Made by a program: the position numbers and the translations under genes. 6,277 nt of DNA from Bacteroidales bacterium UBA4417 (GTDB lineage Bacteria; Bacteroidota; Bacteroidia; Bacteroidales; UBA4417), in NCBI GenBank assembly GCA_002389705.1, contig DGQJ01000199.1, forward strand, positions 1,379 to 7,655. The letters run 5' to 3'. A model generated the notes under the pieces. It had not been told where the DNA came from. It ran no database searches and worked only from the letters and a program-made list of their open reading frames with translations. Below are positions 1 through 6,277 of this stretch, one piece after another; position 1 is the first letter of the stretch; each line of letters opens with the position of its first letter.

Positions 1-497
1 CTGGCCTGGTTTTCGTCGCCGGGGAAACAATGAAATACACCTTTAAGGTCCGGGCCGGTTTCAGGTTTCAGGATACGCCAGACTTCATCGAACGACTTGC
101 GCACATGAATGGCAACAGGCAGTTTGTGCTTTTTTGCCAGCCTTACCTGGTACAGAAAGGCTTCCTCCTGCAGTGCCTGGTGGGTTTTGTCCCAGTATAG
201 GTCGATACCAATTTCGCCTACAGCGATAAACGAACCATTTTCCAGTTGCCTGGTAACTTCAGCCAGTTCGTTTTCAACGGTTTCGGGAAGTACCGATGTG
301 GGATGCAGCCCGGCCATGGGGAAGCATATTCCGGGGTACTTCGCATTGATTTCGAGCATAGGCTGCCACGAAGTGGAATCGATATTGGGCAGCAATACAT
401 GGGATATGCCGGCATTGCAGCTGTTCTGTATCACAACCGGAAGGTCGTCAGCAAATTCGGGAAGGTATAAATGACTGTGGCTATCAATGAATTTCAT
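1..497 (-). CDS. TatD-family metal-dependent hydrolase (3' end truncated by window)
   Basis: This is the N-terminal part (165 codons) of a TatD-family hydrolase. The family are cytoplasmic TIM-barrel, divalent-metal phosphoesterases, several with DNase activity. Visible signatures are DSHSHL at residues 5-10 (metal ligands H7 and H9), GLHP at 63-66, GEIGID at 94-99 (bridging metal ligand E95), PVAIHVR at 127-133 (ligand H131) and GVFHCFPG at 153-160 (ligand H156). The last expected ligand, an Asp near residue 200, lies off the left edge. Family members usually have about 255-265 residues, so roughly 90-100 are missing. The start ATG (495-497) is the only ATG in the open frame after the in-frame stop at 522-524, and it places the first metal motif at the usual distance from the N-terminus. 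No Shine-Dalgarno site is evident. TACCTTTG (503-510, minus strand) matches the Bacteroidota -7 box TAnnTTTG, but it sits only 5 bases upstream of the start and lacks a good -33 partner. No frameshift or missing residue is seen. The substrate cannot be told from sequence. Confidence 0.95.
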   Translation of the reverse strand, partial: MKFIDSHSHLYLPEFADDLPVVIQNSCNAGISHVLLPNIDSTSWQPMLEINAKYPGICFPMAGLHPTSVLPETVENELAEVTRQLENGSFIAVGEIGIDLYWDKTHQALQEEAFLYQVRLAKKHKLPVAIHVRKSFDEVWRILKPETGPDLKGVFHCFPGDENQA

Positions 498-773
498 ACC
501 GGCAAAGGTATATACAAGTTTTTATTCCTGCAGTGAACTGTGGTTTTTTTACAGATCATCTCTCGTTATTTGTATAAAACAAAAGGTAACCAACTATGAA
601 ACTGCATGCCTTTTACCTTTTTTATTTTTGGGTAAATCTGCGGGATTATTACTGGATTGGATGTGGGCGACTGTTTATTAAGGTGAGCAGATTTTAGCAG
701 ACACTATAGCTTTGTTATTCTTTATTATAGCTGATGAGCCTGTGAAATAGCACTGTCATGAAAGTTATGATTT

Positions 774-797
774 ATCAATAAACGAAAATCTATTGAT
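774..797. repeat. Perfect 7-bp inverted repeat framed by a 7-bp direct repeat
   Basis: ATCAATA at 774-780 and TATTGAT at 791-797 are exact reverse complements separated by 10 bases. The pair is framed by two copies of GTTATGA at 764-770 and 799-805. The arrangement could be an operator for a dimeric regulator, but the arms are short and AT-rich, so chance is a real alternative. Confidence 0.35.
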
Positions 798-910
798 CGT
801 TATGAATTTTGTGTTTTGATTTGGTAGTATGAAAAGCTAACAGAAGAATGTTGATAAATGAATGATCATTGAATATTTGACATGCATAAAAAATCTTTTA
901 TTTGTACTAC

Positions 911-963
911 CAACAAATTTCTGATTCACAATATTGTATATAAATTGTTGATAGAAATCAGAA
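911..963. repeat. Interlocking inverted repeats in the divergent spacer
   Basis: Two inverted repeats overlap here. CAACAAATTT (911-920) pairs with AAATTGTTG (942-950), with one bulged base. TTCTGATT (919-926) pairs perfectly with AATCAGAA (956-963). The 5' arm of the second pair overlaps the end of the first 5' arm and otherwise lies in its loop, so the two stems would be either alternatives or pseudoknot-like if transcribed. The palindrome ACAATATTGT (928-937) sits inside. The element lies about 170-220 bases upstream of the large surface-protein gene. It may be a regulatory site or leader structure, but the AT-rich composition makes chance pairing likely enough to keep confidence low. Confidence 0.3.
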
Positions 964-1130
964 GCTTTTGGTCTTTATGCCCATTACTTATTAAATGGTT
1001 AGCTATAAACCTTATGCAGGGATAATAGAAATAATGCATGTTCTTATTCCAGTATTGCGGCAAAAAAAATGGTTACAAAATGAGTTGGAAACCTGGGTAT
1101 TGAAGCATTCAGGTTAATGACATCAGATAA

Positions 1131-1292
1131 ATGCAACATCGAAAAATAATTTACAATTATCCGGATATGATTGAGAGTAGACTTCCCCAAACAGCAACGA
1201 CCAGATTCTTTACACTAAACAGGAATTATATTCCGATTATAATCTGCCTTGTTTTTGTATTGATTCTTTTTACCGGCAAGCCATTAAAGGCT
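1131..1292 (+). other. Signal peptide coding segment with two possible starts
   Basis: From the second ATG (1167) the leader has a 20-residue polar n-region with three Arg, a hydrophobic core (IPIIICLVFVLILF), then GKPLKA and a likely signal peptidase I site before Gln-Asn (QNC, starting at 1293). Cleavage just before Gln is very common in Bacteroidota exported proteins. The Cys in the middle of the core is not in a lipobox context and hydrophobic residues follow it, so a lipoprotein is unlikely. From ATG 1131 the leader would be 54 residues, with an unusually long n-region. Either start predicts export across the inner membrane by the Sec pathway. Confidence 0.8.
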
Positions 1293-4200
1293 CAAAACTG
1301 TACAGTTAATGCCAATGTTGATCAAACTACTTGTTCCAATTCGGTAGTCACACTTGTAGGGGCTACCAGCGGTTTATATCCGGGGGGAACTGCAGTTGTT
1401 AACTGGTCGCAGATAAGTGGGCCATCAGCCGTTATTACTAATCCGGGTGCACTTACAACCACAGTTACATCGCTTATAAGCGGAAATAATTATAAATTCC
1501 GCATATCAACAACCTGTCTTGACGGGTCACTGGTATATGATGATGTTAACGTGATAGTGAGTGCCACGCCAACTGCCAATGCAGGAGCTGATTTTTCGCC
1601 TTTATGCCCTGGAACGTACGCCCTGTCAGGCAATGCATTGCAGGCAGGTGAAACCGGTCTCTGGACGGTAACTTCCGGAACCGGATTAACGATAGCTACC
1701 CCATCATCGCCCACGTCGAATTTTACAATCAATACAACCACAGCGGGTAATTCAGTATTGCGCTGGACAATTACCAACACAGCCACGGGCTGCAGCTCTT
1801 TCGATGAAGTTATTATTCCTAAAATGGGAGGGGTTACCCTGGTAAGTGCAGGCCCCGACCAAAACATAACAAATGCCTGTTACAATACTACAACATCCGT
1901 AACATTAGCTGCCTCGTATGCCGGAAACGGCACAGGTGGGCAAAAGGGTACATGGAGCGTAGTAAGTGGTCCGAATGTTCCTGTTATAACTACTCCAACC
2001 AGCAATACATCCACAGTTACCAGTCTTATACAGGGAACGTATATTCTGCGTTGGACAGTTACCGGCCCTTGTGTAAACGGAGTTGACGAAATGCAGATAA
2101 CCGTGCCGGCTCCGGTGGGTGCGCCAACCACAGCTTCGGCAACCATTCAGGGCGCTCCGACCATGCCTTTTTGCGATGGACGAACCTCTGTAGTGATGGT
2201 TGGGAATTCTACGTTACTTGCCAACGAAACCGGAACATGGACCAGGACAATTGGACCTGCCGGCCCTGTTATCGGCAGCCCTGCAAGTGCTACAACCACG
2301 GTTACCGGACTTGATGGATCAAGTACATACAGGTTTGTATATACGATTCAAAACAGCGTAACAGGCTGTAGCTCATTATCAAATGTAAACATTTCGTATG
2401 GAACCTCACCTTTGGTAACCATAACTACTCCAAGCCCATACCTGGTAAACTGCGGAAGTTCGACAGCCACTATTGCATACACTCAAAGTGGTACAGGCAC
2501 TGTTCAGTACAGCATACTCAGCGGACCCACAACCCCGGCAATCCCAACTATACCATCTGCCTATGTAAATGCCCCGGCATCACCCATGAACCTCACAGGT
2601 TTTACTGTGCCCGGTACCTATGTGATAAGGCTGAAAAAATCTGCAGGTACCGGATCATTATGCGGCACTGATTTCAAGGATATTACGGTAGTAGTATCTC
2701 AGTCGCCCACCGGGGCAAATGCCGGATCAGGACAATTGCTGGCATGTAATGTAACTTCAACAACCCTGGCAGGAAATTCACCTGCGGTTGGTAGTGGACG
2801 TTGGTCGCAGATAAGCGGGCCTAATACCGCTGTGATAGCAAACCCCCTTTTGACGAATACAGGGCTTTCGGGACTTGTTAACGGATCATATACTTTCCGT
2901 TGGCTGATTTCGGGAGGGCCAAGTTGCCCCTCGAAACAAGCTGATGTGATAGTAAGAGTCGCTTCAGTACCTCCTACAAGCTCTAATGCAGGTCCTGATC
3001 AGTTGCTCAAGTGTTTTGGTACGCCTATTTACATGTCAGCTAATGTCCCTGCCTTAAATGAAACAGGGGTATGGACGGTAAGCCCTTCATCCGGCATCAC
3101 TTTTTCAAATATTAATTCGCCAACCACCACAGTTACAGGGCTTGTGGCTTCAACATCCTATACTTTTACCTGGACGATTACCAACGGTTGCGGTAGTTCG
3201 GCTGATCAATGCCTGGTAACTACAACATCGAGCCAGGGTCCGGTTGCTTCTGTTGCCGGTGCTGACCAATGCCTTGCTGCCGGAACAACCTCAATTACGC
3301 TAGCAGCTAATAACTCCGCACCTGGCACAGGGGCATGGACAAAACTAAGTGGCGGTTCAGGAACAATTACCAGCCCTGCCGCAGCTAACAGCACCGTTAC
3401 TGGTGTTAGTGATGGTGCGTACCAGTTTATATGGACAATTACTTACGGGGCATGCGGCGTTTCGCGCGATACGGTGGGTGTAACCATATCAGCACCGGTT
3501 TCTGCTTCCAATGCAGGTATCGATCAAACCGTTTGTGGTAATACGGTAACCTTGGATGGGAATGTCCCAGCAACAGGAACCGGGCGGTGGACCCAGGTTT
3601 CAGGAATTGGGGGTGCAATCATTTCTGCGCCATTGGCTAACAATTCAACAGTTACCGGGTTAACCGACGGGGTTTATAGCTTCAGATGGACCATTTCGAA
3701 CAGTTCATGTGCCAGTAGCCAGGACGATGTACAGATTAGTGTTTCAACACCTCCAACTATTGCTTCTGCCGGCCCTGACCAGTTTAAATGCGGTGTCACA
3801 ACTGCCACCATGGCGGCAAACACGATTACCGCTGGCACCGGGTATTGGTCTATTATTAGCGGTCCCAATACTCCGGTAATTACTAACCCGGCATCTCCTG
3901 TCACAACAGTCACGGGGCTTACAACAGGCATATATACGTTCAGATGGAACAGTTCGAACGGTTCTTTCTGCCCTGTTTCAACGGATGATATGAACATTGA
4001 AGTTGTACCGAATGCAAATGCAGGAACCGATCAGGCCTTATGTGCTGCAACCGATGTCAATCTTTTCGGGAATGCATCTACCAGTGGAACATGGACTCAG
4101 GTTGGCTCAACACCCAATACAGCCTTTATAACAACCACTACTCCAAGCACTGCCACTGCCTCAGGTTTGGTGGCTGGAACATATACTTTCAGGTATTCAA

Positions 4201-6277
4201 TAGCAACAGCAGGTTGTTCAACATCTGATGATCTGAATGTAGTAATATCGGCAATGCCATCGCCGGCAGCCAATGCAGGCCCCGATCAGAATTTGTGTAA
4301 TGTAACAGGATGGACCAATGCGGCAAATTCACCATCGCCCGGTACTGCCAGCTGGACCAGGATAGCGGGTACTAATACCCCGACCTTTACCCCGGCAACA
4401 TCACCAACAGCTACGGTTACCGGAGCTACTTCGCAATCCTATGTGTACGAATGGAAGGTAACCAATGGATCCTGTGCCACTGCTGATCGGGTTACAATAA
4501 ATATCAGTTCTATACTAACACCAAATGCCGGACCTGACCAAAATAATGTTTGCGGTTCGGAAACTACCATGGCTGCTGTGGCACCCTCAAACGGTGTTGG
4601 GAACTGGTCGCTGGTCAGTGGGCCAAATACGCCAACTTTTAGTTCCCTTATTTTAAACAACACTACGGTAACAGGCTTAATACAGGGTACGTATGTTTTC
4701 CGCTGGACTGTGTCGAGCGGAATATGTACTCCTTTATCTGATGACGTATCTGTGACGGTTTTTTCAAGTCCAACCCTGGCAGATGCCGGGCCAGATCAAA
4801 ACCTGTGTAATGTTGGGTCAACCACACTTGCAGGCAATACCATCGTTATTGGATCAGGCCTTTGGTCGCAGGTAAGCGGGCCAGCGGTTACTTTTTCGGA
4901 TGCAACACTTGCAAACAGCACTGTGAATGGAATGATTCCGGGTACTTATGTTTTTCAATGGACATCAACTAATGGCAGTTGCACTTCTTCCGACCAGGTA
5001 ACGATTTCAAATTCTGAATTACCTACAGTTTCCAATGCTGCCCCGGCTATCGATAATTGCCTGTTCTCATCGTTGAATCTGATGGGAAATACCCCTGTTG
5101 TAGGTACTGGTACATGGAGTCAGATTGCCGGTAGCCCGGTAATAATCAGTTCGCCATCATCGCCCACCAGTGCAGTGCTGGGAACGGTGGCAGGTAGTTA
5201 TACCTTCAGGTGGACTATAAATAACGGTAACTGCCCTGCATCCTCATCGGATGAGGTGGTTACAATCAGCGATATCCCAACAATGGCTTTGGCAGGAGCT
5301 GACCAGAGAGTCTGCAACCAGACAACCGGAATTCTGGCCGGAAACGCTCCGGTTGTGGGTACCGGAACCTGGTCGCAGGTGAGCGGTCCGAATACGGCTG
5401 TTATTACTTCTCCTAACTTATTTAACAGCACATTGTCAGGACTTATTCCCGGAACTTATGTATTTAAATGGGAAATTGCCACCGGGCCATTATGTGTATC
5501 AAGCGATAATATGCAATTTATTATTGATAACGTTGATGCAACAGCCAATGCAGGTGTTGACCAAACCTATTGCAATCAGTCGACACTTACATTATCAGGT
5601 AATTCGCCGATTTTTGGCACCGGTTCCTGGAGCCGTATCAGCGGACCGAATACCCCGGTTATAACCAGTGCCGGTTCACCGTCAACTACTTTAACAGGCG
5701 CAATTGCCTCTGCAACGCCTTATGTTTACAGATGGACGATTACAAATGGCGCTTGCTCAACTTCTGATGATGTGCAGTTGCGTAATTATACACTGCCAGT
5801 TGTAAGCATCACCGGATCAAATTCAATATGTATTGGTGCAACAACCACGCTATCGCCAACAACCGGGGGTACTTGGTCGAGCAGTAATAATGCAGTGGCT
5901 ACTGTTTCCAATGCAGGTGTTGTAACCGGAATTTCAGCTGGATCAGCAACATTTATTTTTACAAATACTACAACCGGGTGCAGCTCTGTGGCAACGCCAT
6001 CAGTAACCGTTAATGCTATTCCTGCATCGCCAACCGCAAGTGTAACTACCCAACCCTCTTGTGCTGTTAATTCAGGAGTAATTACTATTACAGCTCCTAC
6101 TGGTGTTGGGATCACTTATAGCATTGATGGATCAACTTATACCAACACAACCGGGGTGTTTAGCCTGGTTCCGGCAGGTGCATATAATGTAACTGCAAAA
6201 AGTGCAGCCGGATGTATTTCTTCAGCTACAAGCTTAACAGTAAATCCTAAACCGAACTGTCCGCCTGTAGCTAATGA
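1131..6277 (+). CDS. Giant secreted PKD-like repeat protein, adhesin-like (3' end off window)
   Basis: A single frame stays open for 1,715 codons from 1131 to the right edge with no stop or frameshift. It encodes an N-terminal signal peptide, 17 PKD-like repeats (residues about 60-1557), a Big_2-like Ig domain (about 1558-1630), a SprB-like domain (about 1632-1704) and the first residues of another module. The mature chain is rich in Thr, Ser, Gly, Ala, Val and Asn, poor in charged residues, and carries two Cys per domain, as expected for a long extracellular stalk. No catalytic motif was seen. Proteins of this build in Bacteroidota act as cell-surface adhesins or gliding and matrix proteins and are often exported by the type IX system; that role is inferred, since the C-terminal sorting domain lies outside. 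The start is ambiguous. ATG 1131 directly follows an in-frame TAA (1128-1130) and is the longest choice; ATG 1167 gives a 42-residue signal peptide with a more usual n-region. Neither has a clear ribosome-binding site. Confidence 0.9.
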   Translation, partial: MQHRKIIYNYPDMIESRLPQTATTRFFTLNRNYIPIIICLVFVLILFTGKPLKAQNCTVNANVDQTTCSNSVVTLVGATSGLYPGGTAVVNWSQISGPSAVITNPGALTTTVTSLISGNNYKFRISTTCLDGSLVYDDVNVIVSATPTANAGADFSPLCPGTYALSGNALQAGETGLWTVTSGTGLTIATPSSPTSNFTINTTTAGNSVLRWTITNTATGCSSFDEVIIPKMGGVTLVSAGPDQNITNACYNTTTSVTLAASYAGNGTGGQKGTWSVVSGPNVPVITTPTSNTSTVTSLIQGTYILRWTVTGPCVNGVDEMQITVPAPVGAPTTASATIQGAPTMPFCDGRTSVVMVGNSTLLANETGTWTRTIGPAGPVIGSPASATTTVTGLDGSSTYRFVYTIQNSVTGCSSLSNVNISYGTSPLVTITTPSPYLVNCGSSTATIAYTQSGTGTVQYSILSGPTTPAIPTIPSAYVNAPASPMNLTGFTVPGTYVIRLKKSAGTGSLCGTDFKDITVVVSQSPTGANAGSGQLLACNVTSTTLAGNSPAVGSGRWSQISGPNTAVIANPLLTNTGLSGLVNGSYTFRWLISGGPSCPSKQADVIVRVASVPPTSSNAGPDQLLKCFGTPIYMSANVPALNETGVWTVSPSSGITFSNINSPTTTVTGLVASTSYTFTWTITNGCGSSADQCLVTTTSSQGPVASVAGADQCLAAGTTSITLAANNSAPGTGAWTKLSGGSGTITSPAAANSTVTGVSDGAYQFIWTITYGACGVSRDTVGVTISAPVSASNAGIDQTVCGNTVTLDGNVPATGTGRWTQVSGIGGAIISAPLANNSTVTGLTDGVYSFRWTISNSSCASSQDDVQISVSTPPTIASAGPDQFKCGVTTATMAANTITAGTGYWSIISGPNTPVITNPASPVTTVTGLTTGIYTFRWNSSNGSFCPVSTDDMNIEVVPNANAGTDQALCAATDVNLFGNASTSGTWTQVGSTPNTAFITTTTPSTATASGLVAGTYTFRYSIATAGCSTSDDLNVVISAMPSPAANAGPDQNLCNVTGWTNAANSPSPGTASWTRIAGTNTPTFTPATSPTATVTGATSQSYVYEWKVTNGSCATADRVTINISSILTPNAGPDQNNVCGSETTMAAVAPSNGVGNWSLVSGPNTPTFSSLILNNTTVTGLIQGTYVFRWTVSSGICTPLSDDVSVTVFSSPTLADAGPDQNLCNVGSTTLAGNTIVIGSGLWSQVSGPAVTFSDATLANSTVNGMIPGTYVFQWTSTNGSCTSSDQVTISNSELPTVSNAAPAIDNCLFSSLNLMGNTPVVGTGTWSQIAGSPVIISSPSSPTSAVLGTVAGSYTFRWTINNGNCPASSSDEVVTISDIPTMALAGADQRVCNQTTGILAGNAPVVGTGTWSQVSGPNTAVITSPNLFNSTLSGLIPGTYVFKWEIATGPLCVSSDNMQFIIDNVDATANAGVDQTYCNQSTLTLSGNSPIFGTGSWSRISGPNTPVITSAGSPSTTLTGAIASATPYVYRWTITNGACSTSDDVQLRNYTLPVVSITGSNSICIGATTTLSPTTGGTWSSSNNAVATVSNAGVVTGISAGSATFIFTNTTTGCSSVATPSVTVNAIPASPTASVTTQPSCAVNSGVITITAPTGVGITYSIDGSTYTNTTGVFSLVPAGAYNVTAKSAAGCISSATSLTVNPKPNCPPVAN
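1308..5801 (+). repeat. Array of 17 PKD-like domain repeats within the giant protein
   Basis: Repeats begin at the NAGPDQ-like motif at 1308, 1578, 1845, about 2139, 2412, 2718, 2985, 3252, 3510, 3765, 4017, 4272, 4524, 4782, 5034, 5289 and 5547. The shared pattern is (N/S)AG(P/A/x)DQ, Cys, TLAGN, GTGxW(S/T)Q(V/I)SGPNTPVIT, TVTGLxxGTYxFRW(T)I, NGxC and SDDVxI. It resembles PKD/REJ-type beta-sandwich domains of bacterial surface proteins; I assign the fold from pattern only. The first eight repeats are 86-102 residues and divergent; the last nine are 84-86 residues and regular. Repeats 4 and 5 lack the opening AGxDQ motif, and repeat 15 has AAPAID in its place. Repeat 7 carries a third Cys (3210-3212). 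Synonymous positions differ widely between repeats, so the array is old rather than freshly expanded. No catalytic residues are seen; a spacer or ligand-binding stalk is likely. Confidence 0.85.
5802..6020 (+). other. Big_2-like bacterial Ig domain within the giant protein
   Basis: After the last PKD-like repeat the pattern changes. This segment of about 73 residues holds CIGATTTLSP, then GGTWSSSNNAVATVS, NAGVVTGISAGSATF and a closing TGCSS...VTVN. The W-S-S-S-N...A-V-A-T-V-S...G-V-V-T-G-I-S-A-G order is the hallmark of Big_2 (BID_2) immunoglobulin-like domains found in intimin-type and other bacterial adhesins. It also carries two Cys, one near the start and one near the end, like the preceding repeats. 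The role is probably structural or adhesive. Confidence 0.8.
6024..6242 (+). other. SprB-like surface repeat domain within the giant protein
   Basis: This segment of about 73 residues contains PSCAVNSGVITITAP, GITYSIDGSTY, FSLVPAGAYNVTAKSAAGC and a closing beta strand (SLTV). The order of an early Cys, a GxIT strand, a YSIDG turn, a (V/L)xAGxYxVTxK strand and a final AGC is typical of short Bacteroidota surface repeats related to the SprB repeat of gliding and adhesion proteins. The two Cys could again pair. I am fairly confident that this is a separate module, less so of the exact family. Confidence 0.6.
6261..6277 (+). other. Start of a further Ig/cadherin-like module, cut by window edge
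   Basis: The last codons read Pro-Pro-Val-Ala-Asn followed by GA, which must be Asp or Glu (or a stop if the next base completes TGA in another frame, which does not apply here). PPVAND is the usual opening of bacterial cadherin-like or Big_9-type domains, so a new domain type probably begins here. The motif is short and incomplete, so this is a suggestion. Confidence 0.4.

Larger units (their letters stand above)
498..1130. other. AT-rich divergent intergenic region, no convincing gene
   Basis: This spacer separates the start codons of two divergently transcribed genes, so it should hold both promoters. It is clearly richer in A and T than the flanking genes. Exact TAnnTTTG matches (Bacteroidota -7 box) occur on the plus strand at 623-630 (TATTTTTG) and 707-714 (TAGCTTTG), and on the minus strand at 503-510. 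None has a clear TTG or TTTG at the expected -33 distance, so all are weak. The plus-strand candidates would leave an untranslated leader of about 400 bases or more. Small palindromes occur at 861-870 (AATGATCATT) and 928-937 (ACAATATTGT), besides the inverted repeats listed separately. Two short plus-strand ORFs (882-1025, 47 codons; 1034-1117, 27 codons) match nothing I recognise. No tRNA-like structure or GC-rich terminator hairpin with a U-run was found. Confidence 0.7.

Noticed and set aside
109..681. Plus-strand ORFs of 121, 74 and 64 codons (109-474, 246-470, 487-681) over the left-edge gene and its start
   Set aside because: The first two lie antisense inside the TatD-family gene, whose minus-strand frame carries all the family motifs; the third overlaps its start codon and has no recognisable motif.
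882..1117. Two small plus-strand ORFs in the spacer (882-1025, 47 codons; 1034-1117, 27 codons)
   Set aside because: They have no recognisable motif, no clear ribosome-binding site and AT-rich composition like the rest of the spacer; ORFs of this size are expected by chance.
1242..1251. Possible lipoprotein signal because of a Cys in the hydrophobic leader
   Set aside because: The Cys is preceded by Ile-Ile-Ile rather than a lipobox and is followed by a long hydrophobic stretch, then a good signal peptidase I site before Gln.
4040..5664. Plus-strand out-of-frame ORFs at 4040-4228 and 5458-5664
   Set aside because: Both lie inside the continuous frame of the giant protein and show no motif; the in-frame translation is intact through both intervals.
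1308..5801. Possible recent tandem-repeat expansion or slippage array at DNA level
   Set aside because: Adjacent repeats differ widely at synonymous sites and in many residues; only short islands are nearly identical, so this is an old protein-domain array.
1490..6115. Several minus-strand ORFs (62-125 codons) antisense to the giant gene, sharing a recurring FGPLT...VP pattern
   Set aside because: The shared pattern is the reverse reading of the repeated SGPNTP and GTGTW coding segments, so they are shadows of the PKD-like repeats rather than a gene family.

Overview
The window looks like a chromosomal segment of a member of the Bacteroidota, probably an environmental Bacteroidales-like or related lineage. 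This is an inference from several signs: a very large Thr/Ser/Gly-rich secreted protein built from PKD-like repeats, a signal peptide with a likely cleavage site just before Gln (LKA|QN), a change near the right edge to Big_2-like and SprB-like modules, no clear Shine-Dalgarno sites, and an AT-rich intergenic region. No rRNA, tRNA, mobile element or CRISPR array was seen.

The layout is simple. At the left edge, on the minus strand, lies the N-terminal two thirds of a TatD-family metal-dependent hydrolase (1-497, truncated by the window). An AT-rich divergent spacer of about 630 bp follows (498-1130). It contains short inverted repeats and weak matches to the Bacteroidota -7 promoter box, but no convincing gene. 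From 1131 to the right edge a single open reading frame of at least 1,715 codons runs on the plus strand without a stop. It encodes a secreted, probably cell-surface, adhesin-like protein.

The giant protein has a signal peptide followed by 17 PKD-like repeats of 84-102 residues (consensus roughly NAGPDQxxC, then W(S/T)Q(V/I)SGPNTPVI, TVTGLxxGTYxFRWTI, NGxCxxSDDV). After these come one Big_2-like Ig domain, one SprB-like domain, and at the very edge a PPVAN(D/E) motif that probably opens another Ig or cadherin-like module. Every domain carries two cysteines at equivalent positions, which suggests one disulfide per domain. The C-terminus is off the window; in this phylum such proteins often end in a type IX secretion or gliding-motility-associated sorting domain, but that cannot be seen here.

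The two genes are divergently transcribed and nothing in the sequence links their functions. TatD is a housekeeping-type enzyme and the repeat protein is an accessory surface protein. The main interest lies in the architecture of the repeat protein: repeat length is variable at the N-terminal end and locked at 84-86 residues at the C-terminal end, and the cysteine pair persists even in the most degenerate repeats and across fold families.
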